A DNA stretch of 64,000 nt from Parastagonospora avenae f. sp. tritici 18332-5 (Eukaryota; Ascomycota; Dothideomycetes; Pleosporales; Phaeosphaeriaceae). The stretch spans positions 744,001-808,000 of the forward strand of contig JAFJTR010000004.1 in assembly GCA_022559985.1 (NCBI GenBank), given 5' to 3'. The notes beneath the pieces were generated by a model that was given only the letters and a program-made list of their open reading frames with translations, was not told the DNA's origin and did no database searches. The first letter of the stretch is position 1; each line of letters starts with the position of its first letter. This document shows positions 29,603-40,777 of this stretch, piece after piece. The translations under genes were made by a program, and so were the position numbers.

Positions 29603-31604
29603 CTACCGTCCCGCCGCGCTCGGGAGTTTCCGATCAAAGTCCGGTCGCTTTTCGTCTTTCTCCATGTTCTTAAGGCGAGCTAGCATCAAGGCGAGTGTCT
29701 TCTTCTCTCTGCCATCGTGCTCCAAGACGTGGACTAGATCGCGAATTTGAATCTTCGCTCCGATCTCCGTCGTCTCAATGGGAGCGCCGAAATTTCTCTT
29801 CTTGCCGACGAGGCCCTTGTCGATTGTCGGTGCTGCGCCGGCTGGTGTGGCCGTACCACTTGCGCCTGCAGAAGCGGTCGGTTTGGGTGTTGCCGCGCCG
29901 GAACCACCGCCCGCAGCTCCGCCAACAGGACCACCACCAGTCATCCACGAGTACTTTTTCTTTTTACCAAATCCAAGCGCCATACTGGCTGTTTCGTTGG
30001 CCTTGCGATGGAGCACATCGTCTGTTTGATTTTGCTTCTTCAGCGCATCCTTGTCTTTCTTTGTCATCTTGTCTGGAGGCGGCAGTGACAAGACTGGCGC
30101 GACTTCTGCAGCAGTGGCAGCAGTTCCCTCTTGACGCTTCTGGCGCTTTGCTATGCGCGCCTTCTCGTACCTCTCATCGTCTGCGACCTTGCGCTTAAGA
30201 AGAGTCGCGACATGATTGATCTTGTTCTGGAATGTGCGCTGAGGCGTGGGAGGCGCTTCGATAGGCGGGGTGGGGAGGCGAGAGGCATTTGGTGGTTCTA
30301 CTCAAGTTAGCTTTGCGTCATTTTCAGACCGGATCAATCTTACGCTTGTTCGCTGTCGATGTAGGGCTGACAACACTGTCTGGGGCTTCCCACGGCGTCC
30401 TCAGAATGTTGACTGGGGCAACCATCTTTTCCTCTGCGCTGTTCTCGACTTCGGCAATGTCCACAAGTTGAGGTGGGATCAAGCCATGCGATGTGTGTTG
30501 ACGGCCCTTGCTAAGGACATAAGCGTCCTCGACCAGAGTGCGAATGCGATCCTCAGCAGCCAGCGTCAGAAGTGAGAGAATCTCCACAAGGGGCGCAGTC
30601 TGGTTGAGTAGACTGGCAGCCTCGAGGCCCACAATTTGCTCTCCGTTCTGGCCAGCCTGGACTGTGCGCGTGCTATCTCGAGGTTGCTTTTCGGGGATCT
30701 TGTCAAAGAGTCCGTCAACGTTGACTTGTATACCAGTCTCATAGGCGCGTTTCGCTATGCGATGTCGTAGGACGTTGGCGGCAAGGAAGGGGTCGGTGAG
30801 GGGCTGCTGCGCCGACTCGTTCAGTATGCGCGCGGCCTGCTCGTGCTTCCTGAGAAACTCGGCCTCGTGCTGCTCCTGTGTCAAGCCCTGAGATAAAGGA
30901 CCGCTTCCCTGGAATGCACCATGGCTGCTCTGCTGGCTCCAGTTGTTGAAGCTCGTATTGGGCGTCGTGTTGGAGCCTGACGCTTGCGAGTTGAACGATG
31001 CACCGTAGTTCCGATTTCCGTAGCTGTGTAGCAGCAAATCTTCTTCCGCGCGAAGGTCAACAATCCCACCGCTCAAGACATCGCTCAGATTGTTCACATC
31101 CGAGTCTCGGCCATTGGGCTTCTCGAGCTCTGCATCGTCCTGTGTCTTGCTGTATGGCACCTTTGGCGGCGGCATGGAACCCTGAGGCGCATGTTGCTGG
31201 GGCGCACCATTGGGATGTGGGTAGGGCTGCGGCTGGTGGAACGGCGGGGGCTGCTGCTGCGTCGCGGGCGATCCGGGAACAGAGAGATGGCCAGAAAACT
31301 GCGGGGACATGGCATACGGCGACTGAGGCTGCGACGGGGGGTATGTCGGCTGGGCAAAAGGCGAGTGATATGGCGCGGGCGACGGCGGGTTTGGAGAGAG
31401 TCGTTGGCGCTTTGCGGGGGGAATGCCGCCTGCCATGTTAGGCGACATCATCGTCGGCGACTGCTGGTATGGCGGGGAATAGGCGCCCTGTTGCTGTTGC
31501 GAATACTGGTTCAAGTTCTGCGTCTGTACCGGTGGCGGGTGTTGGCCATATTGCTGCTGCTGTTGCGGCACAGGCGGCGGATACTGCTGATGGTTGTGGT
31601 TCAT
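29603..31604 (-). CDS. TAF4: Transcription initiation factor TFIID subunit 4 (TAF4), 651 aa
   Basis: Two exons, 31604-30344 and 30297-29603, with a 46-nt phase-1 intron (GTAAGA, branch GCTAAC, acceptor GTAG). The start MNHNHQQYPPP at 31604 is chosen; an in-frame extension upstream reads like leader. Residues 1-180 are Gln/Pro-rich as in activator-contacting parts of TAF4. The TAF4 C-terminal domain starts with LSDVLSGGIVDLRAEEDLL (about 170-190) and continues with FLAANVLRHRIAKRA. The histone-fold side holds EILSLLTLAAEDRIRTLVEDAYVLSKGR (about 350-378), then the basic INHVATLLKRKVADDERYEKARIAKRQKRQ and NETASMALGFGKKKKYSWM. It ends with IQIRDLVHVLEHDGREKKTLALMLARL. Acts in the nucleus in TFIID with TAF12. 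Shares a 504-bp divergent promoter with YSH1. Confidence 0.92.
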
Positions 31605-32108
31605 GGTGGGCAGCTCCTTCCCCCAAGAGGGAGTGCGCGGGCTGGCTGGCTTTATCGGCGCGTCATCCGGCGGCGGTTCTTTCCAGTGAGGGTGAGTTGG
31701 CGATGTTATATAGGGGCTCGGGAAGGTACAGCGGGGTGCGGGCGGTTGAGCGCGTCGATATTTGTGTTGTCTCGGTCGAAGGAGCAGGCACGAAGTAGAG
31801 TGACGCCGCACGGACTCGGGCTTGGCAGGCGCGCGCGACAAAGAGGACCTTGGGAGCCGCAACGGTCAAGAGGGCAATCACTTGCTCTCTTTCGCGCTCA
31901 CAATCACCTCACCCACCAGGCTCTCCCGCAGTCTACGGCCTTACGCGCCAATTTGAACTGTGATAATATCACCTGACTAATCGCAGCATACTAGACGCGC
32001 ATCACGGTTTTAATTCACTCCGACGCGTCTCCCTTCGTGTTCGCACTCGCAGCCTGGACTTGACCTATCTTCAAACGTGAGCGCCCTTGCTAGAGCGCAC
32101 CGGCAACC
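31605..32108. promoter_or_regulatory. Bidirectional promoter region, TAF4/YSH1
   Basis: 504 bp between the two start codons, containing the leaders and core promoters of a general transcription factor gene and an mRNA 3'-end processing gene. No clear TATA box; pyrimidine-rich blocks lie just before YSH1. Confidence 0.5.
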
Positions 32109-35018
32109 ATGGCGACAAAGAGAAAGCTCGCGGCATTGGCTCCTGAGGATGAAGACCCGGTAGATCCCTCTGATGAGCTCATGTTCCTTTGCTTAGGAGG
32201 CGGTAATGAGGTCGGCCGGTCATGTCACATCATTCAATACAAGGGCAAGACGGTCATGGTGCGTCTAAAGAACTATCCCAGGTAGAAGCGCATTACTGAC
32301 ATAGTGTAGCTTGACGCTGGCATGCACCCCGCCTACGAAGGCCTGTCTGCTATGCCCTTCTACGACGAGTTTGACCTCAGCACCGTAGACGTGCTACTAA
32401 TATCACAGTATGTATACGCACATCTTGCATCTCAGCTTCGATTTTGCAATGGAGGGAACATGGCGCATCACTGCAGTCGGACTGTTATGCGCACACGGCT
32501 CAGTCCAGCACAACCTTGTATATCAGAATCAATGGAATATAATTTGCATTCTACCAGTCCGACCCCGGTGATGTGCCTTCCACCGCACTGTATCTATCGC
32601 ATCTTCAGCGCTGCATCTCCTTGTGTCCATTCGCGAGCCGCTGTCCTCTACGTCGTTCCCTGGCGCTGACTTGTCCAGTTTTCATGTCGACCATGCCGCA
32701 TCACTGCCATACGTGCTTGCGAAGACAAATTTCAAGGGCAGAGTTTTCATGACGCATCCAACGAAAGCCATCTACAAGTGGCTCATCCAGGATTCTGTTC
32801 GTGTGGGCAACATGTCCAGCTCCTCAGAGACAAAGATCCAGATGTATACCGAAGCCGACCATCTCAACACCTTCCCCATGATCGAGGCTATCGACTTCTA
32901 CACCACGCATACAGTCTCGGGTGTACGGATAACGCCATATCCAGCTGGACACGTCTTGGGGGCGGCTATGTTCTTGATGGAGATTGCCGGCCTGAAGATT
33001 CTGTTCACTGGCGATTACTCTAGAGAAGATGATCGGCATTTAGTCTCAGCCTCAGTGCCTCCTGGTGTCAAGGTTGACGTTCTCATTACTGAGTCTACCT
33101 TCGGTATCTCCACCCACACACCGCGTGTCGAGCGCGAGGCCCAGCTGATGAAGTCGATAACGGACGTCCTGAATCGAGGCGGCCGTGCTCTGCTTCCAGT
33201 TTTCGCCCTTGGTCGTGCCCAAGAACTTCTCCTCATTCTCGATGAGTACTGGACAAAGCACGAGCAGTACCAGAAGATACCCATCTACTACAACTCCAGT
33301 CTAGCAAGAAGGTGTATGCAAGTTTACCAGACATATCTCGGTGCTATGAACGACAATATCAAGCGCCTCTTCGCCGAGCGCATGAACGAGGCTCAGGCAG
33401 AAGGCGATACTGGAAGGCGCGGAGCTTGGGATTTCAGATTCGTTCGATCACTCAAGAGCATGGACAAGTTTCAGGATCTAGGCGCCTGTGTTATGCTTGC
33501 CTCTCCTGGTATGATGCAGTCCGGCACATCGCGCGAGCTGCTTGAGCGATGGGCTCCAGATCCAAGGAACGGTGTGATCATCACCGGTTACTCTGTAGAG
33601 GGCACGATGGCGAAGCAGATCGTACACGAGCCTGATCAGATACCAGCGATCATGACACGGTCAGCGAATGCAGCCAGACGACCGGGCCAAAAGGAGAACG
33701 AACAGAGCATGGTTCCTCGGAGATGCACCGTTCAAGAGTACAGTTTTGCCGCCCACGTTGACGGAAAGGAGAACATGGAGTTTGTCCAGGAGGTGGCTGC
33801 GCCGGTTGTAGTAAGTTTCGTACATGAGTGAGACACAACAAAACGCTAATTCCTGTTGACAGATCCTCGTCCACGGCGAGAAGGGTAACATGACACGTCT
33901 AAAGTCAAAGCTCTTATCATTCAACGCCCAAAAGACCGTTCCAACCAAGATCTACTCACCCGCAAACTGCGAGGAACTGCGTATCCCCTTCAAGACCGAC
34001 AAAGTCGCCAAGGTCGTTGGCAAACTCGCATCAATCGCACCACCTCTACCCCGATCACTATCTGACGGCGACGAAGCAGAGGCAAAGTATGAAGAAGAGG
34101 TCCAAATGGTCAGTGGCGTCCTCGTGCAAAACGACTTCAAAATCTCCCTCATGGCGCCCGAAGACCTCAAGGAATACGCCGGTCTCACGACAACAACCAT
34201 TCTGTGTCGCCAACACATCACTCTTTCTGCCGCAGGCATCGATCTCATCCGATGGGCACTTGAAGGCACTTTCGGCGCGATCAAAGAGTCGAAGATCACG
34301 GACGAGAACATCGATGGCAAAGAGAAGGATAGCAAAATGAACGGCCACGACGCCGCCGACGAAGAAATCAGCCGCGACCAGATGAAATTCACCATCATGG
34401 ACTGCATCACCGTCCTCGTCCGCCCCGGCGGCCGCGTCGAAGTCGAATGGGAAGGAAACGTCATCAATGACGGTATAGCAGATGCGGTGTTAGCCGTGCT
34501 ATTCACGGTTGAGAGTTCGCCGGCGGCTGTGAAACGTATATTCCCGTCACCCCCTATATCAGTACTTGTGCTAACACGAAACAGAATCATCAAAATCCCA
34601 CTCCCACGAGCATAAGTCGGAATTTGCTCACCGCCCCCACCCCCACCGCACCCCCGACCCCGCAACCCGCCTCGCCCGCCTCTGCCTCTTCCTCGAAGCA
34701 CAATTCGGCGCTGAATCCGTGTCACCCATTCACCTTCCTCGCTCCTCCACATCCACCCCCCCTCACCCATCCACATCCTTCTCCATTGCCGCATCCCCAG
34801 AAATCTCACAAGATCTTTCCTCCGAAGACAAAGCGGAACTCAAGCGCCTACACGGCCTAGGAATTCCTGTCCCCGGCATTGAGATCCGGTTCGATAAGTA
34901 TGTGGCGAAGGTCTGGTTGGAGGATTTGGAGGTCGAGTGTGCGAGTAATCCGCTGCGGGCGCGGGTCAAGGCGGTTGTGGAGAGGGGGGTGGAGACTGTT
35001 AGTGGGCTTTGGTCGTAG
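32109..35018 (+). CDS. YSH1: Endoribonuclease YSH1 / CPSF-73 homolog, 828 aa
   Basis: Five exons: 32109-32258, 32310-32407, 32679-33810, 33863-34535 and 34585-35018, all in frame. Metallo-beta-lactamase/beta-CASP nuclease that cleaves pre-mRNA at the poly(A) site within the cleavage and polyadenylation complex. Visible: LGGGNEVGRSCHII (motif 1), LDAGMHPAY, and the zinc-binding HFHVDH at residues 83-88. Intron 2 splits the first His codon of that motif. Further on are GHVLGAAMFLME, LFTGDYSREDDRHL, ESTFGISTHTPR, the beta-CASP block VFALGRAQELLLIL, MLASPGMMQSGTSRELLERW and AAHVDGKENMEFV. The C-terminal domain (about 500-828) follows, including the fungal DLSSEDKAELKRLHGLGIPVPGIEI end. Introns 1, 3 and 4 are 49-52 nt but intron 2 is 271 nt. 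Confidence 0.95.
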
Positions 35019-35754
35019 GCTTGAGGGTTGAGGGTTGAGGATTGGGGTGTGGACAGGTGCTGGATAGACTTAGTTGAGACTTAATTGGCAATGTGATATT
35101 TGCGATTTTTGATTTCGCACTGAGATTCGAATGGCCGTATTGCGCGTGCTGCTGTGCGGTTGTGGTAGAGTGGATGTCTGAGATGAGATGTGCGAGCGCA
35201 GTCATTGTGAATGTGAATGTGAATGTGGTTTTTCGAAGAGGGCAAATTGGAAGTGTCAGATTGTACACTCCGAGGGAATTCAGACATGCTCTTTGCACAT
35301 TGAAAGTATACACAAAGTCGTCAGGCTTCCAGTGCGATGCGTATACAAGCTAACGCTATGGGGTACCGGTTCCTCGGCGTCACAACTAAACACCACAAGA
35401 GGGAGTTTTTCAAAGTTCTTCTTCACTTTTTCTCATATTGTGCTATATAACAAAGGCACTACGCAAATCTACATGGAAATTTTCCCCGCTGATGCAATAC
35501 CTGAAAGAATAACCATTGAAGACACGCGCGCTCGCTGAATGCTGGATGGACTATTAATGCGCGACTCGGGTATCGGCGCTTTGAGTACAATGAACAAAAC
35601 GCCAGAGTACATGGAAATAACAGTACGCTGACAACAATTTTCCCAACTTCCTAATCTCTTGATCATCGGCCGTTATCGCGTGCTAGTAAGGGATAGTTAT
35701 ATGGTTGGTGTGGGGTTCGCGAGCATAAATTCAGCGTATCGAAAGACGAAACGT
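35019..35754. other. Convergent intergenic region with short tandem repeats
   Basis: Between the ends of YSH1 and the MFS gene. Holds GGGTTGA-type tandem units (35022-35045) and three TGTGAA hexamers (35207-35225). No gene seen. Confidence 0.5.
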
Positions 35755-37676
35755 TCAGACTTCCCAATTCGGTCGTCCGCGGTGCATGCTGCCGTAATTC
35801 CTCTCCTCGTCTTCTTCGAGCAGACTCTCCATGATACTGCCGACATCTGTGTTCGTGACTGTGATCGCATCGTCTTGATCCATCATTTTCCTCATTCTAT
35901 ACACATTGACGGTGACATAAACGACCAGCGATGTGCCGATCAGAAAAGACGCAACTGTGAGGAGAATGTTAACGGGGACTGGGTTGCCTCCGAAATACCC
36001 TTTCATCAGCGCATCGATACCTGTCTGCGAGAGGTTGACGAGGCCAGAGAAACAGACGATTGTGCCGTAGACGCGACCGAAAGTGGCGAACCCAAAGACT
36101 TTGGTCGCGTAGTCGGACATGGCGGAATAGTAGAGCGGGCGGAGGATGACGAAGAGAATAACGTTGACGTAGCCGGCCCATAGAGCGGGGATGGATCCGA
36201 TGATGCCGATGAGCGTGATGATGGAGACGAGGATGAGAAGCACACCCGGGGTACTGACGTTGTCGAGTAGTGCGCCGAGGAATGGAGTGCTAATGACACC
36301 TCCGATAGGCAGCGCCCAGTCGAAGAAGTCGTTGACTTTAGTCGCGGCTTCGACCGAATTGAGCATGTAGATGTACTGCTCGCGGATGGTCGATATGAAG
36401 AAATTCATCCTCAGCATCTGGATGACGGTGAGGAGGGTTATGAGAATGAACCACGGCGTCAGCATCTGCTCTTTTGGGGATTTGTTGTGCAGAGCTCCCC
36501 AAACTCCCGAGGCTTCCTGCTGCTGCTCAATCTTCTCGTCTTGTCTCCTGCGCCATTCAGCATCACCGATGAGGTCGTCGAGCTGGCTCATTCGCTGACG
36601 TCGGCGAGCGCTGCGCATCTTCCTAACTTTCCACATCTCGTCTGGCGGTAGCTCGTCATCAGAAGAATGCACGTCGCGCATAGTGTCCTCGGCTCTCTGA
36701 ATCTTCATCTCCAGCTGCGGTGCGGTCTTGTATGCTTCGCTGGGTAAGAAGGTGAGTTGTGCGATTGCAATGGCAAACGGAACCACTAGGTAGGCTAGAA
36801 AGAAGGTCTGTGGCTTGAAGTTGTAGTTGCTTGCTTCGTACGCGAGGCGGTAGAACAAGTACACTGCTGCAGATGCATCAAAAGCGCCAGTGACGAGAGC
36901 CACAATGCTGCCTCCATATTTCGGGAAAGCATTGGCAATCTGAAAAGATGGTAGAAAGATGAAGGTACCGCCAAGGGCGAGGAAGAAGTTCCCGATTGTG
37001 AATCCATCAAACTCTGCAATCTGAAAAGCAAGGCTCATGAGAACACTGCCCGCAGTGAGGCACAAACAGCCAAGCAGGAGACATAGCTTTGGGCCATAGC
37101 GGTCAAGCAGAGTCCCTACTGGCAACGCTGATACATTTGCAGTAGTCGACGCGATAGAAAAGAATACATTGAGTCTCAAATCTTGACTCAGGCAGACTTC
37201 GACATCGGCGTCAAGCTCTTCGGGAGTGCAAAGATCTCTGAAAACGCCTTCTCTGATGAGGATGGGCTTGAGCGCTGCGAAACCAAAAACAATGCCGCTC
37301 GCAAACCAGCATGCAAGGACTGTTGCAATGACCTGCGCTGTTCACACTGTCAGCGAACCATCTCAAATATGAAGGGATACAGTAACCTACCAACTCGCTT
37401 CGTCGTCGAAACCTTGTATGGCGTCAAACCGCCATACTCTTCCCCCGCGACGGGCAATTCGGGTTTCTTTATCGCATCGTAACTGATTACGCGTCGTACA
37501 GTCCTGCCCGGCAGCCCCAAAAATCCAGAGCTGGAGATGGCGCTGTCGAACGATTGCCGACGTTCCGCGGCTTGTTCGCGATTGTTTTGTCGGTCTGTCG
37601 GCGGCAGGAACAGGTCGACTAGCGCCTCTTCACGATCGTGGCCTTCTACTTGAGTAACGTGCTGAATCAAAGACAT
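35755..37676 (-). CDS. Major facilitator superfamily transporter (FMP42/SLC43-like), 622 aa
   Basis: Two exons, 37676-37391 and 37337-35755, with a 53-nt phase-1 intron (GTAGGT ... CAG). The join gives RVAQVIATVLACWFASGIVFGFAALKP. A cytosolic N-terminus of about 95 residues precedes 12 predicted membrane helices: six before and six after an acidic and basic central loop (about 270-350; DDELPPDEMW, RRRQRMSQLDDLIGD). Loop 2-3 holds the MFS-A-like motif GTLLDRYGPKLCLLLG. Other helices include FFLALGGTFIFLPSFQIANAF and LRPLYYSAMSDYATKVFG. The C-terminus is acidic. The long inter-domain loop and helix spacing fit the fungal FMP42-like branch related to SLC43 amino-acid transporters. The substrate is not known; an organic cation or amino acid across the plasma or vacuolar membrane is possible. 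Confidence 0.85.
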
Positions 37677-38810
37677 GCGCGCAGCAGCAATTGACCAGTC
37701 TCACGGTCGAGAAACGTAGTGCAAAGCAGAGGCAGGGCCAGTGGGAGGGGAGAAGGAAGTGTGGTGGCAGACAGAAGTGCGAAGAGCGGAGGCGCGATGG
37801 ACCGAGTTAAGTAAAATGACCCGAGGGCCCCGAGCCTCGTGCCATGCTCTGGACATGACAATCGGATCGCGGGGGTCCACATGTGATCAAATTTTGCTCC
37901 CGCAGCGCTGGAAATGCTATGATGCAGACGCAAGTGTGGTTACAGAGCCAGCGACGTTGATGGCTTATGATGCATTCTTCGCTTGCTCGATGCCGCCGAA
38001 CGAACCGTTCGGCACGATTATGGTCGACGAGAAGGGGGTGTCATTGGCTCGTGTGGCAGCAGGCACGCCCAATTGGGATAGGCGTGCTGGCGATCTGCTC
38101 GCGCACCTTCGAGTGATTTCCACGACGCCGGACCGGGAACAAACTTCTGTGCGTCAGACGAAGATAACAAGATAACGACCTCAAATAAATTGGAATTGTG
38201 CATCGCGAGATAAGCATTTCGATTGCATATCGAGTAACGTTGGCGGTTGCAAGGTACAGCAGGACATTGTGCGACAACACGCGTCTCGCACATCATCAAC
38301 AGCTAGTGGCACCACTTCAACACCGACACCATGCGTGAGTAATCTCATCAATTATTTGTGGCTGCCGTAACACCCCTTTCAATGCTACTTCACATTTACC
38401 ATCGGAGCGGTTTGGTGACCGCACCAACTGTGAAGCCAAGAGTGGTCGGCTACTTCACGGCCAATCTTGTACCTACAGTAGGTAGCCTGAAGCTATCTAC
38501 AGTGCTCAGTGGTCGAATTCAAAACATAAAAATACTGTGAACAAGTTCAGGCTATGGAATGTTCGTGTTCACTCTCCTTCGAGGCGGTGACCTGTAGTAA
38601 TTAGGTGACCGCGCCGACCGCGAAGCTGAGAGTTATTCGGAAGCTTCAACTACCCATTCCCTTCTGAACTTCAACATTCGCACCATATTGACAACATGGA
38701 ATCATTGAAAGGATGCAGCAGCTATGCGGCGCACAACTCAGTCCTCGCGTTTCCAACAAACTTCTCCAAAAACTGGATACACGCATACTTTCCGAGCAGA
38801 CTAAGTGCTA
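37677..38810. other. Divergent intergenic region, about 1.1 kb, with a direct repeat
   Basis: Between MFS (minus) and the 506-aa gene (plus). Contains the direct repeat 38414-38443/38604-38633. A frame at 37741-38175 has no supporting features. ATGCGTGAGT at 38331 looks like a start plus donor, but nothing plausible follows. Confidence 0.45.
38414..38633. repeat. Direct repeat pair of 30 bp, 190 bp apart
   Basis: 38414-38443 and 38604-38633 both begin GGTGACCGC and end AAGAGT or GAGAGT. They differ at six positions, all of them transitions. Both continue into similar CGGCTACTTC/CGGAAGCTTC sequence. The part CTGATCGCGTAGCTGAGA of the 17.2-kb repeat resembles the second half, so they may belong to the same repeat family. 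Confidence 0.6.
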
Positions 38811-40331
38811 ATGACCACCGATAACGAACAAGAGGCTGCTCACATTAGGCGTTCGCTCGTACTTCGCAACATGCTGGACACGGAAGACGATGGTACCTGC
38901 GAACAGACTGATGATCCAAGTATCATAAACAGTACTGCATTTTCAACCCCGGATCCTGAGGCCAGCGCAGGAGGGAATAGTGGCAACTCTTTACCTCATG
39001 GAGCGAACCTTGAAGAGATCAGAAAATGGCTCGACTTGCAGTGTAAAGAAGAGCAAACTCGAATTGACTGGAGCGCACCACGAATCGCCCTGAAAGACGA
39101 TCAAAAAAGGTTGCATAAGGGTCTGAATATTGATGTCCTTCAACGAATCAGAGCAGACCAGAGTTCACGAGCTTCCAAGTTTGAGGACTTGTTGTGGCCA
39201 TTACGGACGAACAAGGACGGCGCGAGGTTCCTCAACAAGCCTATCGTCGAGACGCCTCAAGAGATGGAGACTGTGCTTCGAAACTGGAACAGGCATGTCG
39301 GGGCACCAGTGGAGGACGCTGATGCTCGAGAAGCATTGATTGCTGCCATTTACGCGCGAACTGATTACCTTGATGGAAGCTTGAGCTATCGCAGGAGCGC
39401 AGATGCCCACAATATCACGTCGCAGAAGCTCCTCCATGCCATTCACGTATATCGACTGGAGACAGTGCATTTTTCCACAACGGACACATGCGAGCTCATG
39501 ACCATCATCCTAGCCCATCTTGGCTACGCTATCCCAGATATCGACGAAGAGCTCAAATACCTCATGTTCTATACCCTCGTCGCCGAGCGCGAATACCTCG
39601 CCCAAACCGCCAATGCACCCGCCAAGCACAAATTGGACAAGCAAATCGCCGAAGCCAAACGCTTCCGAGACTACGAAACAGTAGACAAACACGAACGACA
39701 ATTGAGAAACTGGGGCACAGCAATCTGGAAACAAAACTGCGACATCATCACCGACCGCGTGCGCATCGCCCGCCGTGTCGTCGAGTCCAGGGCTCTGGGA
39801 GAATTGCAACATCTCGCTATCCTGCAAACGGCGCAGAAGATCGTGCTCCAACAACGCATATCGCATGGCCAGCCGCCCGCGGACAAACTCATACCGCGCT
39901 CCACCTGGCTGCCCGAACACGCCCTCGCATGTTCCGACGCCCTGACTACCCTCAACGAAATAGCAGACTCGCGTCTCACCGAGTTCCTCTCCCATCTGAA
40001 AATCGCCACCAGCAACATCGCCGGCATGCACGACGTCGCGTACACACGCATCCTCTCGCGCGCGATAAAATTCTCGGGCCTGGATTTACCGCCCGACATG
40101 GCCGAGGCGCAAAAACTCCACCATGTAAACGCACGCCTCGAGCATGCGGGCACGATGAATATGATTTCAGATGCGGTGGAGGCGATTACGGAGACGGGGG
40201 CGAAGGGTAGGGAGACGGTGGAGGTGGTGGGGGGGTTGGATGGGAGGTTTGGAGATGTGTTGGATGTGGCGGAGGTGGTGGGGAGGGAGGTTGAGGGTTT
40301 GGTTATACTTTTGGAGGGGGAGGAAGGATGA
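38811..40331 (+). CDS. Unrecognised helical protein, 506 aa
   Basis: Single exon; ATG 38811 (MTTDNEQEAAHIRRS) is chosen over the GTG two codons upstream. N-terminal 60 residues acidic and disordered. From about 65 to the end the protein is predicted almost wholly helical with conserved-looking Trp/Leu patterns: EEIRKWLDLQCKEEQ, RASKFEDLLWPLR, TVLRNWNRHVG, AHLGYAIPDIDEELKYLMFYTLVAERE, RQLRNWGTAIWKQNCDIITDRV. The last 70 residues (MISDAVEAITETGAK...) are Gly/Val/Glu-rich. No signal peptide, membrane helix or catalytic motif. I do not recognise the family. Codon use and the long uninterrupted frame support a real gene. Confidence 0.7.
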   Translation: MTTDNEQEAAHIRRSLVLRNMLDTEDDGTCEQTDDPSIINSTAFSTPDPEASAGGNSGNSLPHGANLEEIRKWLDLQCKEEQTRIDWSAPRIALKDDQKRLHKGLNIDVLQRIRADQSSRASKFEDLLWPLRTNKDGARFLNKPIVETPQEMETVLRNWNRHVGAPVEDADAREALIAAIYARTDYLDGSLSYRRSADAHNITSQKLLHAIHVYRLETVHFSTTDTCELMTIILAHLGYAIPDIDEELKYLMFYTLVAEREYLAQTANAPAKHKLDKQIAEAKRFRDYETVDKHERQLRNWGTAIWKQNCDIITDRVRIARRVVESRALGELQHLAILQTAQKIVLQQRISHGQPPADKLIPRSTWLPEHALACSDALTTLNEIADSRLTEFLSHLKIATSNIAGMHDVAYTRILSRAIKFSGLDLPPDMAEAQKLHHVNARLEHAGTMNMISDAVEAITETGAKGRETVEVVGGLDGRFGDVLDVAEVVGREVEGLVILLEGEEG

Positions 40332-40777
40332 TGACTGGAAAGAGGGAGAAAGGGGAGGTAGTTGGAGTACTATATAGGCAGAGCAAGCGTACCACATAGA
40401 CTGAATACTCGAACATTTCTACAGTAAAGCATCAACTATCGCTTTCTATACGAGATAATAGCATGGATAAATCTATAGTAGCTTTGGTAATCTCTTCCTA
40501 GAGCCTACTGTGTATGAAAGGCGTGTCTAGGGCCATCACTATGTAGCACATACGCGACTAAGGAAGGTTAGACTGCCAAGCTTGGAGATCGTGTCCACGG
40601 TTCCACAATATAGCTTCCCTCTTTTCCGAGGATGTCTCGTACCTGGGAAATAGCGTTCTACTACTTCAGTCCAAAAGTAGCTTACAAGCTACTCGTAGTG
40701 GTGGGCGTCAAAAGAAAAACGTTTTGGTCTACCCTTCAGCCTTGTCAGTCGCGGCCGTCTTGCGCGTCAGTCCAACT
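40332..40777. other. Intergenic region
   Basis: 3' end of the 506-aa gene and upstream part of the dead HET gene. Nothing else supportable. Confidence 0.4.

Noticed and set aside
38331..38340. ATGCGTGAGT looks like the first exon of a tubulin-type gene with a donor site
   Set aside because: Nothing resembling the tubulin continuation or any other protein follows on the plus strand within 400 bp.
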